A stretch of DNA of 64,000 bases from Flavobacterium sp. TR2. Its GTDB lineage: Bacteria; Bacteroidota; Bacteroidia; Flavobacteriales; Flavobacteriaceae. Position 1 is the stretch's first letter; every line of letters starts with the position of its first letter. Positions 43,077 to 51,212 of this stretch are shown here, one piece after another. The notes below the pieces were generated by a model. That model saw nothing but the letters and a program-made list of their open reading frames with translations, was not told the DNA's origin and ran no database searches. The stretch spans positions 2,728,001 through 2,792,000 of the forward strand of contig NZ_CP104307.1 of assembly GCF_025252405.1 (NCBI RefSeq). Direction: 5' to 3'. Position numbers and translations under genes: made by a program.

Positions 43077-43721
43077 TTACAAAGCCAGCCAATTCTTAAA
43101 ATCAAAGAAATTTTGCGGAGCAACTCCATGCCCAACAGGATATTCTTTGTAAGTAAGCGGAATGTTTAGTTTTTCTAGAGCGGCTGGTGTTTTTCTTGCC
43201 CATTCAATCGGAATAACTTGGTCAACAGTTCCGTGTGAAGCGAAGAATTTTAAGTTTTTGAAATCATTGTTTTCAAAACCTTCTTTGATGATTTCTTCGT
43301 TGAAATATCCGCTCATGGCAACCACTCTCTGAATTTTTTCTGGATAAGAAAGCGCTGTCGCATAACTTAAAATAGATCCTTGACTGAATCCAATTAATGT
43401 TACAGCATTAGCATCAATCGGATAATTGGCTACTAATTCATCAATGAAAGTTGCAATTACATCTCTAGAAGTTTTAGCTTGTTCATTATCTGAAAATTTA
43501 TTTTGATCTGCATCAAAATTGATGGCATACCAAGCGTAAGCCCCGTATTGCAAATCGTAGGGAGCTCGTGCAGAAATGATGTAATAGTTATCTGGAAGTT
43601 CAGAAGCAAAAGAAAATAGATCTGCTTCGTTGCTGCCATATCCGTGCAATAAAAGCAATAACGGATTTTTGTCTAAAATTACTTTTGGTTCTCTTATTTT
43701 ATATTCTAAAGATAGATTCAT
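43077..43721 (-). CDS. alpha/beta hydrolase, phospholipase/carboxylesterase family
   Basis: This 214-residue esterase has LLLLHGYGSNEADLFSFAS (oxyanion loop), the nucleophile Ser in TLIGFSQGSILSYATAL, the Asp in HGTVDQVIPIEWA and the His in YPVGHGVAPQNFFDF. This is the complete triad of small cytoplasmic carboxylesterases. The acyl substrate is unknown. It is the last gene of an operon starting with the BatA protein. Confidence 0.92.
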   Translation of the reverse strand: MNLSLEYKIREPKVILDKNPLLLLLHGYGSNEADLFSFASELPDNYYIISARAPYDLQYGAYAWYAINFDADQNKFSDNEQAKTSRDVIATFIDELVANYPIDANAVTLIGFSQGSILSYATALSYPEKIQRVVAMSGYFNEEIIKEGFENNDFKNLKFFASHGTVDQVIPIEWARKTPAALEKLNIPLTYKEYPVGHGVAPQNFFDFKNWLAL

Positions 43722-43759
43722 TTTTAATTTTGAATTGTGAGTTGTGAATTGTAGATTTT

Positions 43760-44086
43760 TTATCCGATTTTTTTAAACCATTTCTGAAACAATTCTCCAA
43801 CCAAAGGAATAGGTCTCATTTGTCCTTGGATGGCATTGAAAATTCCAAAAGTCCATAGAATTGAAATGCAGATCCACATTGGAAAAGTGATATAAAAGCT
43901 GTCAAAATTACTGATGATTGCGCCTAAAGAAATGAAGGTTAAGGATAGTCCTAAAGATTGGCGGATATGAAAAGAAGCAAAACTGTTTTTGTTCTCAGAG
44001 TTCATGCTCATGGCGATTAAAACGCCAATAATTAGAATATAGCTGGTAATGGCAATTGGTTTTCCTTCTTCGACTGAATTATTCAT
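43760..44086 (-). CDS. small four-helix membrane protein (Tic20/DUF4870-like)
   Basis: This 108-residue protein has three or four membrane helices (AITSYILIIGVLIAMSM, SLGLSLTFISLGAIIS, FPMWICISILWTFGIFNAIQG), with the HIRQSLGL motif between the first two. The helix pattern and FHIRQS loop resemble DUF4870/Tic20-like small membrane proteins of Bacteroidota. It begins 4 bases after the dihydroorotase-like gene ends and precedes the esterase by 38 bases. Its role in the operon is unknown. Confidence 0.78.
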   Translation of the reverse strand: MNNSVEEGKPIAITSYILIIGVLIAMSMNSENKNSFASFHIRQSLGLSLTFISLGAIISNFDSFYITFPMWICISILWTFGIFNAIQGQMRPIPLVGELFQKWFKKIG

Positions 44087-44090
44087 TTTA

Positions 44091-45341
44091 TTATTTTGTA
44101 ACTAATTGATTTTGATTTAAAATTCCATAAACAGAACCTTTGATTTCAGTCCCTAAGAAAGCAGAATTTTTAGATTTAGAAAGAATGTTTTCTTTCGTAA
44201 AAGTTGATTTTCCGTCGGTGGTAAACAGAGTAAAATTAGCTTTTGCGCCTTCTTGAATTGTGTTGTTTTCCAAACCGAAAATAGTTCTTGCTGAAGTTAA
44301 TTTTGTCACGATCGTTTCAACAGGTAAAACCGTTAGCAATGCGCCAAAAGCACTTTCTAAACCGATAGTTCCATTTTTAGCAGTATCAAATTCCATTTTT
44401 TTGAATTCAATATCAATCGGATTATGGTCTGAAGTAATCATATCGATTGTTCCATCAGCGATTCCGTTAAGCAGCGCCTGTCTGTCAACTTCTGTTCTTA
44501 ATGGCGGAGTTACTTTAAAGCGAGTGTCAAAACCATCTAATTTTTCATCAGTTAAAACCAAATGGTGTACAGACGCGCTAGCCGTTACGTTTAGTCCTTT
44601 TGCTTTTGCTTCTCTGATCAATTCAACCGATTTTGCAGTAGAAATTGTCGGAACATGAAGTTTTCCGCCTGTATATTCTAGTAAAAATAAGTTTCTTGAA
44701 ATTTGAAGTTCTTCTGCTAGGTTCGGAATTCCTTTCAAACCTAATCTGGTAGAAACAACACCTTCATTTACAACACCATTTCCTTTAATGTTTGGATCTT
44801 GCGAATAAGCAATTACCAAACCATCAAAATCCTGTACATATTGTAGAGCGATTTTCAGGATATTCGCGTTGTCTATACTTTTGTTGTAATCTCCAAAAGC
44901 AATGGCTCCGGCATTTTTCATATCAAAAAGCTCTGCCATATCTTTTCCTTCACTTGCCTTGGTTAAAGCCCCGATTGGGAAAATTTCTGTAGCAAAACCG
45001 TTCGCTTTATTTTTTACAAAAGTAACTTGAGACTGATTGTCAATTATTGGAAGTGAATTTGGCTGTAATGCGATTGCCGTAAAACCGCTTTTGGCAGCAA
45101 CATTCAATCCGTTTGCGATAGTTTCTCTGTCTTCGTAGCCAGGTTCGCCCAGTGAGACACTGCTGTCAAACCAGCCTTGGGAAACATGAAGATTGTCAAA
45201 TCGTACTACTTCGGCATCATCGTTTGGAAGCGAAACGCCTATTTTTTCTATTAAACCATCTGCAATTAAAAGATCAACGGTCTGATTGTGAAACGGACTT
45301 TTTGAGTCGATAATTTTGGCGCTTTTGATGATTAGTTTCAT
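44091..45341 (-). CDS. dihydroorotase homologue with degenerate metal site
   Basis: This 416-residue amidohydrolase-fold protein aligns with type I dihydroorotases: a small N-terminal beta sandwich, GWFDSSVSLGEPGYEDRETI, SASVHHLVLTDEKL, KVTPPLRTEVD, MITSDHNPID and GTIGLESAFGAL. The zinc-binding motif that normally reads DxHxHxR is DSSVSLG (residues 59-65), so both metal histidines and the Arg are replaced. The last metal Asp (TSDHNP) remains. It may be a non-catalytic PyrC-like protein, as in some pseudo-dihydroorotases that hold aspartate transcarbamoylase. The start at MKLIIKS is chosen over a 12-residue extension. It follows the BatA gene by 66 bases. Confidence 0.88.
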   Translation of the reverse strand: MKLIIKSAKIIDSKSPFHNQTVDLLIADGLIEKIGVSLPNDDAEVVRFDNLHVSQGWFDSSVSLGEPGYEDRETIANGLNVAAKSGFTAIALQPNSLPIIDNQSQVTFVKNKANGFATEIFPIGALTKASEGKDMAELFDMKNAGAIAFGDYNKSIDNANILKIALQYVQDFDGLVIAYSQDPNIKGNGVVNEGVVSTRLGLKGIPNLAEELQISRNLFLLEYTGGKLHVPTISTAKSVELIREAKAKGLNVTASASVHHLVLTDEKLDGFDTRFKVTPPLRTEVDRQALLNGIADGTIDMITSDHNPIDIEFKKMEFDTAKNGTIGLESAFGALLTVLPVETIVTKLTSARTIFGLENNTIQEGAKANFTLFTTDGKSTFTKENILSKSKNSAFLGTEIKGSVYGILNQNQLVTK

Positions 45342-45407
45342 ATGTAGATATTTTTTTGTCGTAAATGATTTTTGCAAAGTAAAATGCTTTTAAAACAAAC
45401 GCGAATT

Positions 45408-47336
45408 CTATTTTACAAATTTTATGATTGCCATTTCTAATGCTAAAAATAACAGTGCAAAGATAACAAACCATTTCCAAATTTGGCTGTCAGTTCGCTC
45501 AGTTTGTAAGGTGTTAAAAATGGTCGAAATGGTGTCGGCGGTTTTGAAATCAGAAACAACATTGGTGTTTACCTGACTCAAATCGCTTTCGGCTCTTTTA
45601 TAATTAAAACTGATATTTTCAACCCATTCTTTTTTGTCAAAAACGCTATAGTTTCCAGCGGTTTCAGGGAAATCATTAAAGGTTAGTTTGACTTTATTGT
45701 TTAAAATCTGCTGAACTGGTATAAAGGAATCTTCTGTTCCTTTTACTTCTAAAATGGCATCTTTAGTCAAAAGGACATCAACAAAATAAGGCTGATTGTT
45801 TCCTATCGTCAAAGCATTTACGCCAGTTTTCTGATTGTTTTGAGCAATTTTATAAAACAAAGGAACAATTAAAGGCGATTGCTGAAAATTGGAATTTGAG
45901 CTATTGATTGGCGCTGTAAAAACAGTTATTCCAGAAACCTGATTTTGAACAGCGGTTACAAATGCAGTCTGATCTTCAAACGAAAGAACAGCGGGATATG
46001 GACTCGAAACGGCAAACGAACTGTTTACTTTTGGATATTGGAAATTGGTTATCTTGTTTTCGAAAACGCCCGAAAATAAAGGATGGTCAAAATTAATTTT
46101 CGTGATTAATTTGCTGTTGGTTTCTAAATTTCCGAACTGAATTTTTCCAAAATTGCCCAACAACGAATTTAGGCTGGAAAGTGATGTTTTCTCAGACGGA
46201 ATCACAACTAGATTTCCTCCTTTAGAAACAAAAGCTTTTAAAGTCGTTTGCAATGCCTGCGGAATATCAATTAATTCATTTAAAATAATAGTGTTTTGCT
46301 TTTCTATGCTATTATAGTCTAAAGCGCTGATAGAATAATTGTTATAGTTGAATTCGCCCGAAGTGTAAATTCTGGATAAGAAATTGCTTTTTTCAGGTTC
46401 GCCAATGCTGATGACATTTGTCTTTTTATTTTTTGAAATGCTAAAAAACAATTTGTTATCGTAAGTCAACCCATTATCTTCAATTGCCACATATCCATGA
46501 AAAGCTTCTTTCGGAATGGTAAAATTGATTTTCTTTTTCTTTGCATCAAAATTGACGATTGTTTTGGCGACCAGTTTGTTTTGATTGTAAAGCGCTGTCG
46601 AAACAGGTTTGAAATCTTCGCCATAGGCCGATAAATTAATGCCAATTTCGTAAAAATTTTCTAGCGTTTGATTAATGTAAACACTGTCTATCGAGATGTT
46701 GTTTTTCTGTTCGGCTTCTGGAACGATAAAGTATGGTTTTTCTTCAAAATCTATCGCTGCAATAGCTGTTTCTTTTAAACCGACAGCATCTGTAATAATG
46801 ATAATATCTTTTTTATGAGCCGATTTATGAGCTTTTATTTTGGCTGCGATTGCTGTAAGATCAAATGAAGTTGCGCTGTATTTTAAGTTCTGTAAAGCGC
46901 TTTTAGATGATTTTATATCGGTATTCCAGAAGTTTTCGGTATTCGTTAAAAGTGAAAACTGTGTGTTTTCAGGTGTATTTTCAAGTAGTTCTTGAACGGC
47001 TCTTTTTAATAATTCGCCCTTTTTGCCTTTTGCCTGCATACTGAAAGAATTGTCCAGAACAATATACATCTCATTTGAAGCGTTCTTACTGTCGGCAGCT
47101 TCAAAAAAAGGCTGCGCAAAAGCAATAATGGCACAAGTTAACAATAGTAAACGAGTAGCTAGTAAAAGACGTTTTTTGATTTTAGAGCTTTTACGAGTCT
47201 GAATAGCAAGCTCTTTTAAGAATCGGACATTGGTAAAATACGAAGTTTTAAATCGTCTTAATTGAAATAAGTGAACCAAAATTGGAACGATCAATAAAAA
47301 CAGAAAGTATAGAATTTCGGGATGTTTAAAATGCAT
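45408..47336 (-). CDS. BatA/von Willebrand factor A domain membrane protein
   Basis: This 642-residue protein opens with the BatA N-terminal module: PEILYFLFLLIVPILVHLFQLRRFK, then a second helix (LLLATRLLLLTCAIIAFAQPF). A vWA-type domain follows with MYIVLDNSFSMQAKGKKGELL, a degenerate metal-ion site (DxSxS present). Further domains cover about 300-600, and a final helix (WKWFVIFALLFLALEMAIIKFV) closes it. Bat operons are linked to oxygen tolerance in Bacteroidota, but no batB/batE/MoxR gene is nearby. It is the first gene of a four-gene unit. Confidence 0.88.
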   Translation of the reverse strand: MHFKHPEILYFLFLLIVPILVHLFQLRRFKTSYFTNVRFLKELAIQTRKSSKIKKRLLLATRLLLLTCAIIAFAQPFFEAADSKNASNEMYIVLDNSFSMQAKGKKGELLKRAVQELLENTPENTQFSLLTNTENFWNTDIKSSKSALQNLKYSATSFDLTAIAAKIKAHKSAHKKDIIIITDAVGLKETAIAAIDFEEKPYFIVPEAEQKNNISIDSVYINQTLENFYEIGINLSAYGEDFKPVSTALYNQNKLVAKTIVNFDAKKKKINFTIPKEAFHGYVAIEDNGLTYDNKLFFSISKNKKTNVISIGEPEKSNFLSRIYTSGEFNYNNYSISALDYNSIEKQNTIILNELIDIPQALQTTLKAFVSKGGNLVVIPSEKTSLSSLNSLLGNFGKIQFGNLETNSKLITKINFDHPLFSGVFENKITNFQYPKVNSSFAVSSPYPAVLSFEDQTAFVTAVQNQVSGITVFTAPINSSNSNFQQSPLIVPLFYKIAQNNQKTGVNALTIGNNQPYFVDVLLTKDAILEVKGTEDSFIPVQQILNNKVKLTFNDFPETAGNYSVFDKKEWVENISFNYKRAESDLSQVNTNVVSDFKTADTISTIFNTLQTERTDSQIWKWFVIFALLFLALEMAIIKFVK

Positions 47337-47592
47337 TCTGGCTTCGATTTACTTCGGTACGTTTTGTTTTTCGCGAAGATGCTGGTCAAAAATACGAATT
47401 AAAAATTATTAACCATATAAGTTCATGTAAGAGATTATCAGTAAAAAATAAAAATAGTTTGTATGACTTACATGAACTTGTAGAGTTTTAAAAAATATCA
47501 AAAAATGTAACTTTTGTAATTTCTTTGTAACAAAGAAGCGCTCTCAAACAGATATTATTGCTTATTTTAGCTAATTCAAAAAAAAACAAATT

Positions 47593-48705
47593 ATGAAAAA
47601 AATATATCTAGTATTATTTTCAGCTTTATCCTTAACCGCAGTTAAAGCTCAAAACAAATTCAATTTACTGGTTGGAACTTATACAAATACCTGTCAAAGT
47701 AACGGCATCTATGTCTATGATTTTGACGCTTCTACAGGCGATTATAAATTAAAGAGTTCCTCAGAAAATGTTGTTAGTCCAAGCTATTTATCGGTTTCAG
47801 CAGATAATAAATTTATTTATGCGGTTAACGAAAACGGGACGCAAAGTACGGTAAGTTCTTTTTCATATGATTCGCAAACGGGTAAGATCAGTCTCTTGAA
47901 TAAAAATGATGCTCAAGGAGCAGATCCTTGCCACTTAATAAATGATGATAAAAATATAATTGCGGCCAATTATTCGGGGGGAAATATTGCGGTATTTAAA
48001 AAGAATCCAGACGGAAGCATTACAGAAGTGCAACAGCTGATTCAGCATGAAGGAAAAGGACCAAATGCCGCACGTCAGGAAAAAGCGCACGTACATATGG
48101 TTATGTTTTCTCCAGACAAAAAGTTTGTATTGTCAAACGATTTAGGTTTGGATAAAGTGTTTATTTATAAATATAATCCAGCTTCAAAAAACGAAATATT
48201 GACCTTAAAAGGAAGTGTTGATGTAAAACCTGGAAGCGGGCCAAGACATTTGACATTTAGCAAAGACGGCAAATTTGTATATTTAGTTCAGGAACTAGAC
48301 GGAACTTTAACAACATTAAGCTGGGATAAAGCGGGAAGCTTAAAAATAGTTGCAGAAACAAGTATTCTGCCAAAAGACTTTAAAGGAGGAACAGGGGCAG
48401 CGGCAATCAAACTTTCGCCTGACGGAAACTTTTTGTATGTTTCAGACCGTGTTGATGCTAATGCTATTTCTGTCTACAAAATCTCTAAAACAGGAAGTTT
48501 GGAGCTGGTAGAGCAGCAAAGCACATTAGGAAAAGGTCCGCGTGATTTTGCAATTGACCCAACAGGAAATTACCTTTTAGTAGGCCATCAATATACTAAT
48601 GATATAGTTATTTTTAAAAGAGATATTGCAACAGGAAAATTAACAGATACCGGAAGAAGGATACAATTGTGTTCTCCAGTAGGGTTGGTTTTTACGAAAA
48701 TTTAA
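47593..48705 (+). CDS. secreted lactonase / 6-phosphogluconolactonase-like seven-bladed propeller
   Basis: This 370-residue exported protein (signal peptide MKKIYLVLFSALSLTAVKAQ) has a beta-propeller with repeated blades: LLVGTYTNTCQSNGIYVYDFD, YLSVSADNKFIYAVNE, HMVMFSPDKKFVLSNDLGLDKVFIYKY, HLTFSKDGKFVYLVQELDG, IKLSPDGNFLYVSDR and FAIDPTGNYLLVGHQYTND. The GSGPRHL and GKGP motifs are typical of the Pgl-like lactonase family (Pfam Lactonase). A periplasmic location argues against a pentose-phosphate role, so the substrate is probably another lactone or it is a binding propeller. It stands alone. Confidence 0.92.
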   Translation: MKKIYLVLFSALSLTAVKAQNKFNLLVGTYTNTCQSNGIYVYDFDASTGDYKLKSSSENVVSPSYLSVSADNKFIYAVNENGTQSTVSSFSYDSQTGKISLLNKNDAQGADPCHLINDDKNIIAANYSGGNIAVFKKNPDGSITEVQQLIQHEGKGPNAARQEKAHVHMVMFSPDKKFVLSNDLGLDKVFIYKYNPASKNEILTLKGSVDVKPGSGPRHLTFSKDGKFVYLVQELDGTLTTLSWDKAGSLKIVAETSILPKDFKGGTGAAAIKLSPDGNFLYVSDRVDANAISVYKISKTGSLELVEQQSTLGKGPRDFAIDPTGNYLLVGHQYTNDIVIFKRDIATGKLTDTGRRIQLCSPVGLVFTKI

Positions 48706-48717
48706 TTTTTAAGGGAC

Positions 48718-48807
48718 AAAGGTTCAAAGCTACAAAGGCTCAAAGATGAGAAGGTAAGTTTGTAAAAACTTTGAACCTTTGCAACTTTGAGCCTTTGTAG
48801 CTTAAAA
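48718..48807. repeat. inverted repeat after the lactonase gene
   Basis: AAGGTTCAAAG, CTACAAAGGCTCAAAG and their complements (CTTTGAACCTT, CTTTGAGCCTTTGTAG) form a long imperfect hairpin. It lies between the convergent lactonase and helicase genes and could act as a terminator on both strands. Confidence 0.65.
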
Positions 48808-48814
48808 AAACTTG

Positions 48815-50161
48815 CTACTTTTTCTTCTTCTTCTCATTTCTCGTCTTCAGCATATTTCGGTTAACCGAGCCATGTGTTTTCTTTTTGGTTTTTGAAGGGC
48901 CTCCAAGATTGACTTTTTGATTCTTTTTAGATTTTTCATGAAAAGCCCCTTCACCTTCCAGTTTCGGTTTTTTCAATAAAAATTTTCTTGGAAGTTTATC
49001 TTTTTCAGCTTCGATAAGCTTCTCTGAAATTTCAACATCTTCTGGGAAATCAGCAATTTCAAGTTCCTGATCCATTAAAAGTTCTGTTGCAATTTTGAAT
49101 TCTTCTTCTCTTGGAGTAACAAAGCTGATTGCTGTTCCTGTTGCATCTGCACGACCCGTACGGCCAATTCTGTGCATATACAGTTCAGGTTCTTCTGGAA
49201 GTTCAAAGTTTATTACGTGAGTAATGTTAGAAATATCCAAACCTCTCGCCATAACATCGGTTGTGATTAAACCGCGAAGATTTCCTTCTTGAAACTCAGC
49301 CATTGTACTCAAACGGTAATTTTGAGATTTGTTGGAGTGAATAACACCAAATTGTCCGTCAAAAAGCTCATCAATGCGATTGAAAAGCATATCTGAAATC
49401 TTTTTGTTGTTTACGAAAACCAAAATACGGCTCATGCTTTCGTCAGTTTCAAGCAAATGCTTCAGCAGATTTACTTTGGTGTTAAAGTTTGAAACATTAT
49501 AGGTAATCTGAGTAATTTTTTCAAGAGGAGTTCCTGACGGAGCTAATGTCACTTCTTCAGGGAAATCAAAATAATCGTTTAAGAGGTCATCAACTTCATC
49601 GGTCATCGTTGCCGAGAACAGAATGTTTTGACGCTTTGTTTTCATCATTGCAAAAAGTGAAGTAAGCTGTGGTCTGAAACCTAAATTCAGCATTTCGTCA
49701 AACTCGTCGATAACCAGTTTTTGAGTTTCGTCAAAACGAACAACTGCGTCAAGCGCTAAATCCATTGTACGTCCAGGTGTTCCCACTAAAATATCGACAC
49801 CTTCGTAAACGGCTTTTTTCTGTGTATTGATGTTTACACCACCATAAATGCCTAAAGTTTTAACCGACATATATTTAGTCAGTTTTTCTACTTCTTCAAC
49901 CACCTGAACCACTAGTTCGCGTGTTGGAACTAGGATAACGATTTTTGGCGTATTGGTATGAGTAAACTTATAAAGCTTTAAAAGAGGCAGTAAATAAGCA
50001 AATGTTTTACCAGTTCCAGTTTGTGCAATCCCCATCATATCACGTCCAGACATGATTACAGAAAAAGATTTTTCCTGAATAGGAGTAGGCGTAACAAATC
50101 CTAATTCGTCAACTGCTTTTTGTAATGATTTTGGAAGATTAAATTTTTCGAAAGTGCTCAT
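48815..50161 (-). CDS. DEAD-box RNA helicase, RhlE-like, motif II DEFD
   Basis: This 448-residue ATP-dependent RNA helicase has AQTGTGKTFAYLLPLL, PTRELVVQVVEE, VIDEFDEMLNLGFRPQL (motif II is Asp-Glu-Phe-Asp instead of DEAD), FSATMT, VFVNNKK, TDVMARGLDISNITHVINF and HRIGRTGR. The C-terminal 70 residues are a basic Lys-rich tail ending in RNEKKKKK. It probably acts on ribosomal or regulatory RNA. It is a single-gene unit. Confidence 0.94.
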   Translation of the reverse strand: MSTFEKFNLPKSLQKAVDELGFVTPTPIQEKSFSVIMSGRDMMGIAQTGTGKTFAYLLPLLKLYKFTHTNTPKIVILVPTRELVVQVVEEVEKLTKYMSVKTLGIYGGVNINTQKKAVYEGVDILVGTPGRTMDLALDAVVRFDETQKLVIDEFDEMLNLGFRPQLTSLFAMMKTKRQNILFSATMTDEVDDLLNDYFDFPEEVTLAPSGTPLEKITQITYNVSNFNTKVNLLKHLLETDESMSRILVFVNNKKISDMLFNRIDELFDGQFGVIHSNKSQNYRLSTMAEFQEGNLRGLITTDVMARGLDISNITHVINFELPEEPELYMHRIGRTGRADATGTAISFVTPREEEFKIATELLMDQELEIADFPEDVEISEKLIEAEKDKLPRKFLLKKPKLEGEGAFHEKSKKNQKVNLGGPSKTKKKTHGSVNRNMLKTRNEKKKKK

Positions 50162-50233
50162 TTGCTTTAAATTTTGTGCAAATGTACGTTAAATTCATGG
50201 TTTTTTGTTGAATTTGTAATTTTTGATGTCTTT

Positions 50234-50290
50234 TGTCACCCTGAGCGAAGTCGAAGGGACGTGCCAATTGAAACCTCGCTCAGCCTGACA
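50234..50290. repeat. REP-like palindromic repeat pair
   Basis: TCACCCTGAGCGAAGTCGAAGG and CCTCGCTCAGCCTGACA-type units in opposite orientation, the same family as at 3559-3673. Confidence 0.75.
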
Positions 50291-50317
50291 ATGCTTATTT
50301 TTAAATCTCAAAAAAAA

Positions 50318-51082
50318 TTAAAACCCTTCAAAAACGCCCAATCCAAACAAAGCAAAATCGTATTTTACAGGATCTTGAGCATCCATTTCTCTTAATTTAG
50401 TGTCCAATTTCAATAAAGCTTTAGCGTCGTTTTGCTTTCGCGAAAGGATGCCGAGTTTGCGTGCAACATTTCCAGAATGTACATCAAGCGGACAAGATAA
50501 GACGGATGGCGAAATGCTTTTCCAAATTCCCAAATCGACTCCTTTTACGTCTTGGCGCACCATCCATCTCAGGTACATATTGATTCTCTTGGCTGCCGAA
50601 TTGTTTAACGGATCTGAAATGTGTTTTTGAGTTCGCGCTAAATGATCTGTTTCGAAAAATATCTTTTTAAATTCGCTGATGCTTTTCTGCAGACTGTCTT
50701 TTTCCTGATTTTTAGCAAAAACAGTTTCTAATCCGTTGTGGTTTTTGTAGATATGTTTTAAGCCTTTTATGAAACCTGCAAAATCATGTCCATTGAAAGT
50801 TCTGTGGACAAAAGTTTCTAGTCTTGCCAAGTCTTCATCAGAATGAGACATGACGAAATCGTAGGGTGTATTGCCCATTAATTCCATCATTTTGTGCGAA
50901 TTTTTAATGATCATTTTGCGGTTTCCCCAAGCAATCGAAGCGCTTAGAAAACCTGCGATTTCGATATCTTCTTTTTGAGAAAAGAGATGCGGAATTTGAA
51001 CGGGATCACTTTCTATAAAATCCTGATTGTTATATTGAATGACTTTTTCGTCTAGAAATTCTTTGAGTTCTGTTTGGTTCAT
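50318..51082 (-). CDS. TIGR02757 family protein
   Basis: This 254-residue protein matches the TIGR02757 family of conserved unknowns. Its segments are QIPHLFSQKEDIEIAGFLSASIAWGNRKMII, TPYDFVMSH, FKHIYKN-like LKHIYKNHNGLETVF, and AAKRINMYLRWMVRQDVKGVDLGIWKSI, with CPLDVHSGNVARKLGIL near the end. It has no membrane helix or signal peptide. The helical fold recalls helix-hairpin-helix DNA glycosylase-like proteins (LDVHSGNVARKLG), but that is an inference. It is encoded downstream of the structured element at 51113-51205. Confidence 0.85.
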   Translation of the reverse strand: MNQTELKEFLDEKVIQYNNQDFIESDPVQIPHLFSQKEDIEIAGFLSASIAWGNRKMIIKNSHKMMELMGNTPYDFVMSHSDEDLARLETFVHRTFNGHDFAGFIKGLKHIYKNHNGLETVFAKNQEKDSLQKSISEFKKIFFETDHLARTQKHISDPLNNSAAKRINMYLRWMVRQDVKGVDLGIWKSISPSVLSCPLDVHSGNVARKLGILSRKQNDAKALLKLDTKLREMDAQDPVKYDFALFGLGVFEGF

Positions 51083-51112
51083 TTTGAATGAAATCTTCTT
51101 ATGTATATGAGT

Positions 51113-51205
51113 GCCCTAGCCCTGATGGGAGAGAAAATCTTTTTATGCCGGTTCCGACCGCTATCGGGAGGCAAAAGATTGGAAGGACAGCAGGGAATAG
51201 CTCCT
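51113..51205 (-). ncRNA. structured intergenic element (stem-loop family, copy 1)
   Basis: Between the ABC ATPase and TIGR02757 genes, CCCTG at 51120-51124 pairs with CAGGG at 51191-51195. AATCTTTT at 51136-51143 pairs exactly with AAAAGATT at 51173-51180. A GC-rich apical hairpin lies between. Read on the minus strand it has the same stem plan as the element at 37225-37370, with different but still pairing bases. Similar elements are common between genes in Flavobacterium; it may be a named RNA family, which I cannot confirm. Confidence 0.5.
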
Positions 51206-51212
51206 GATTATT

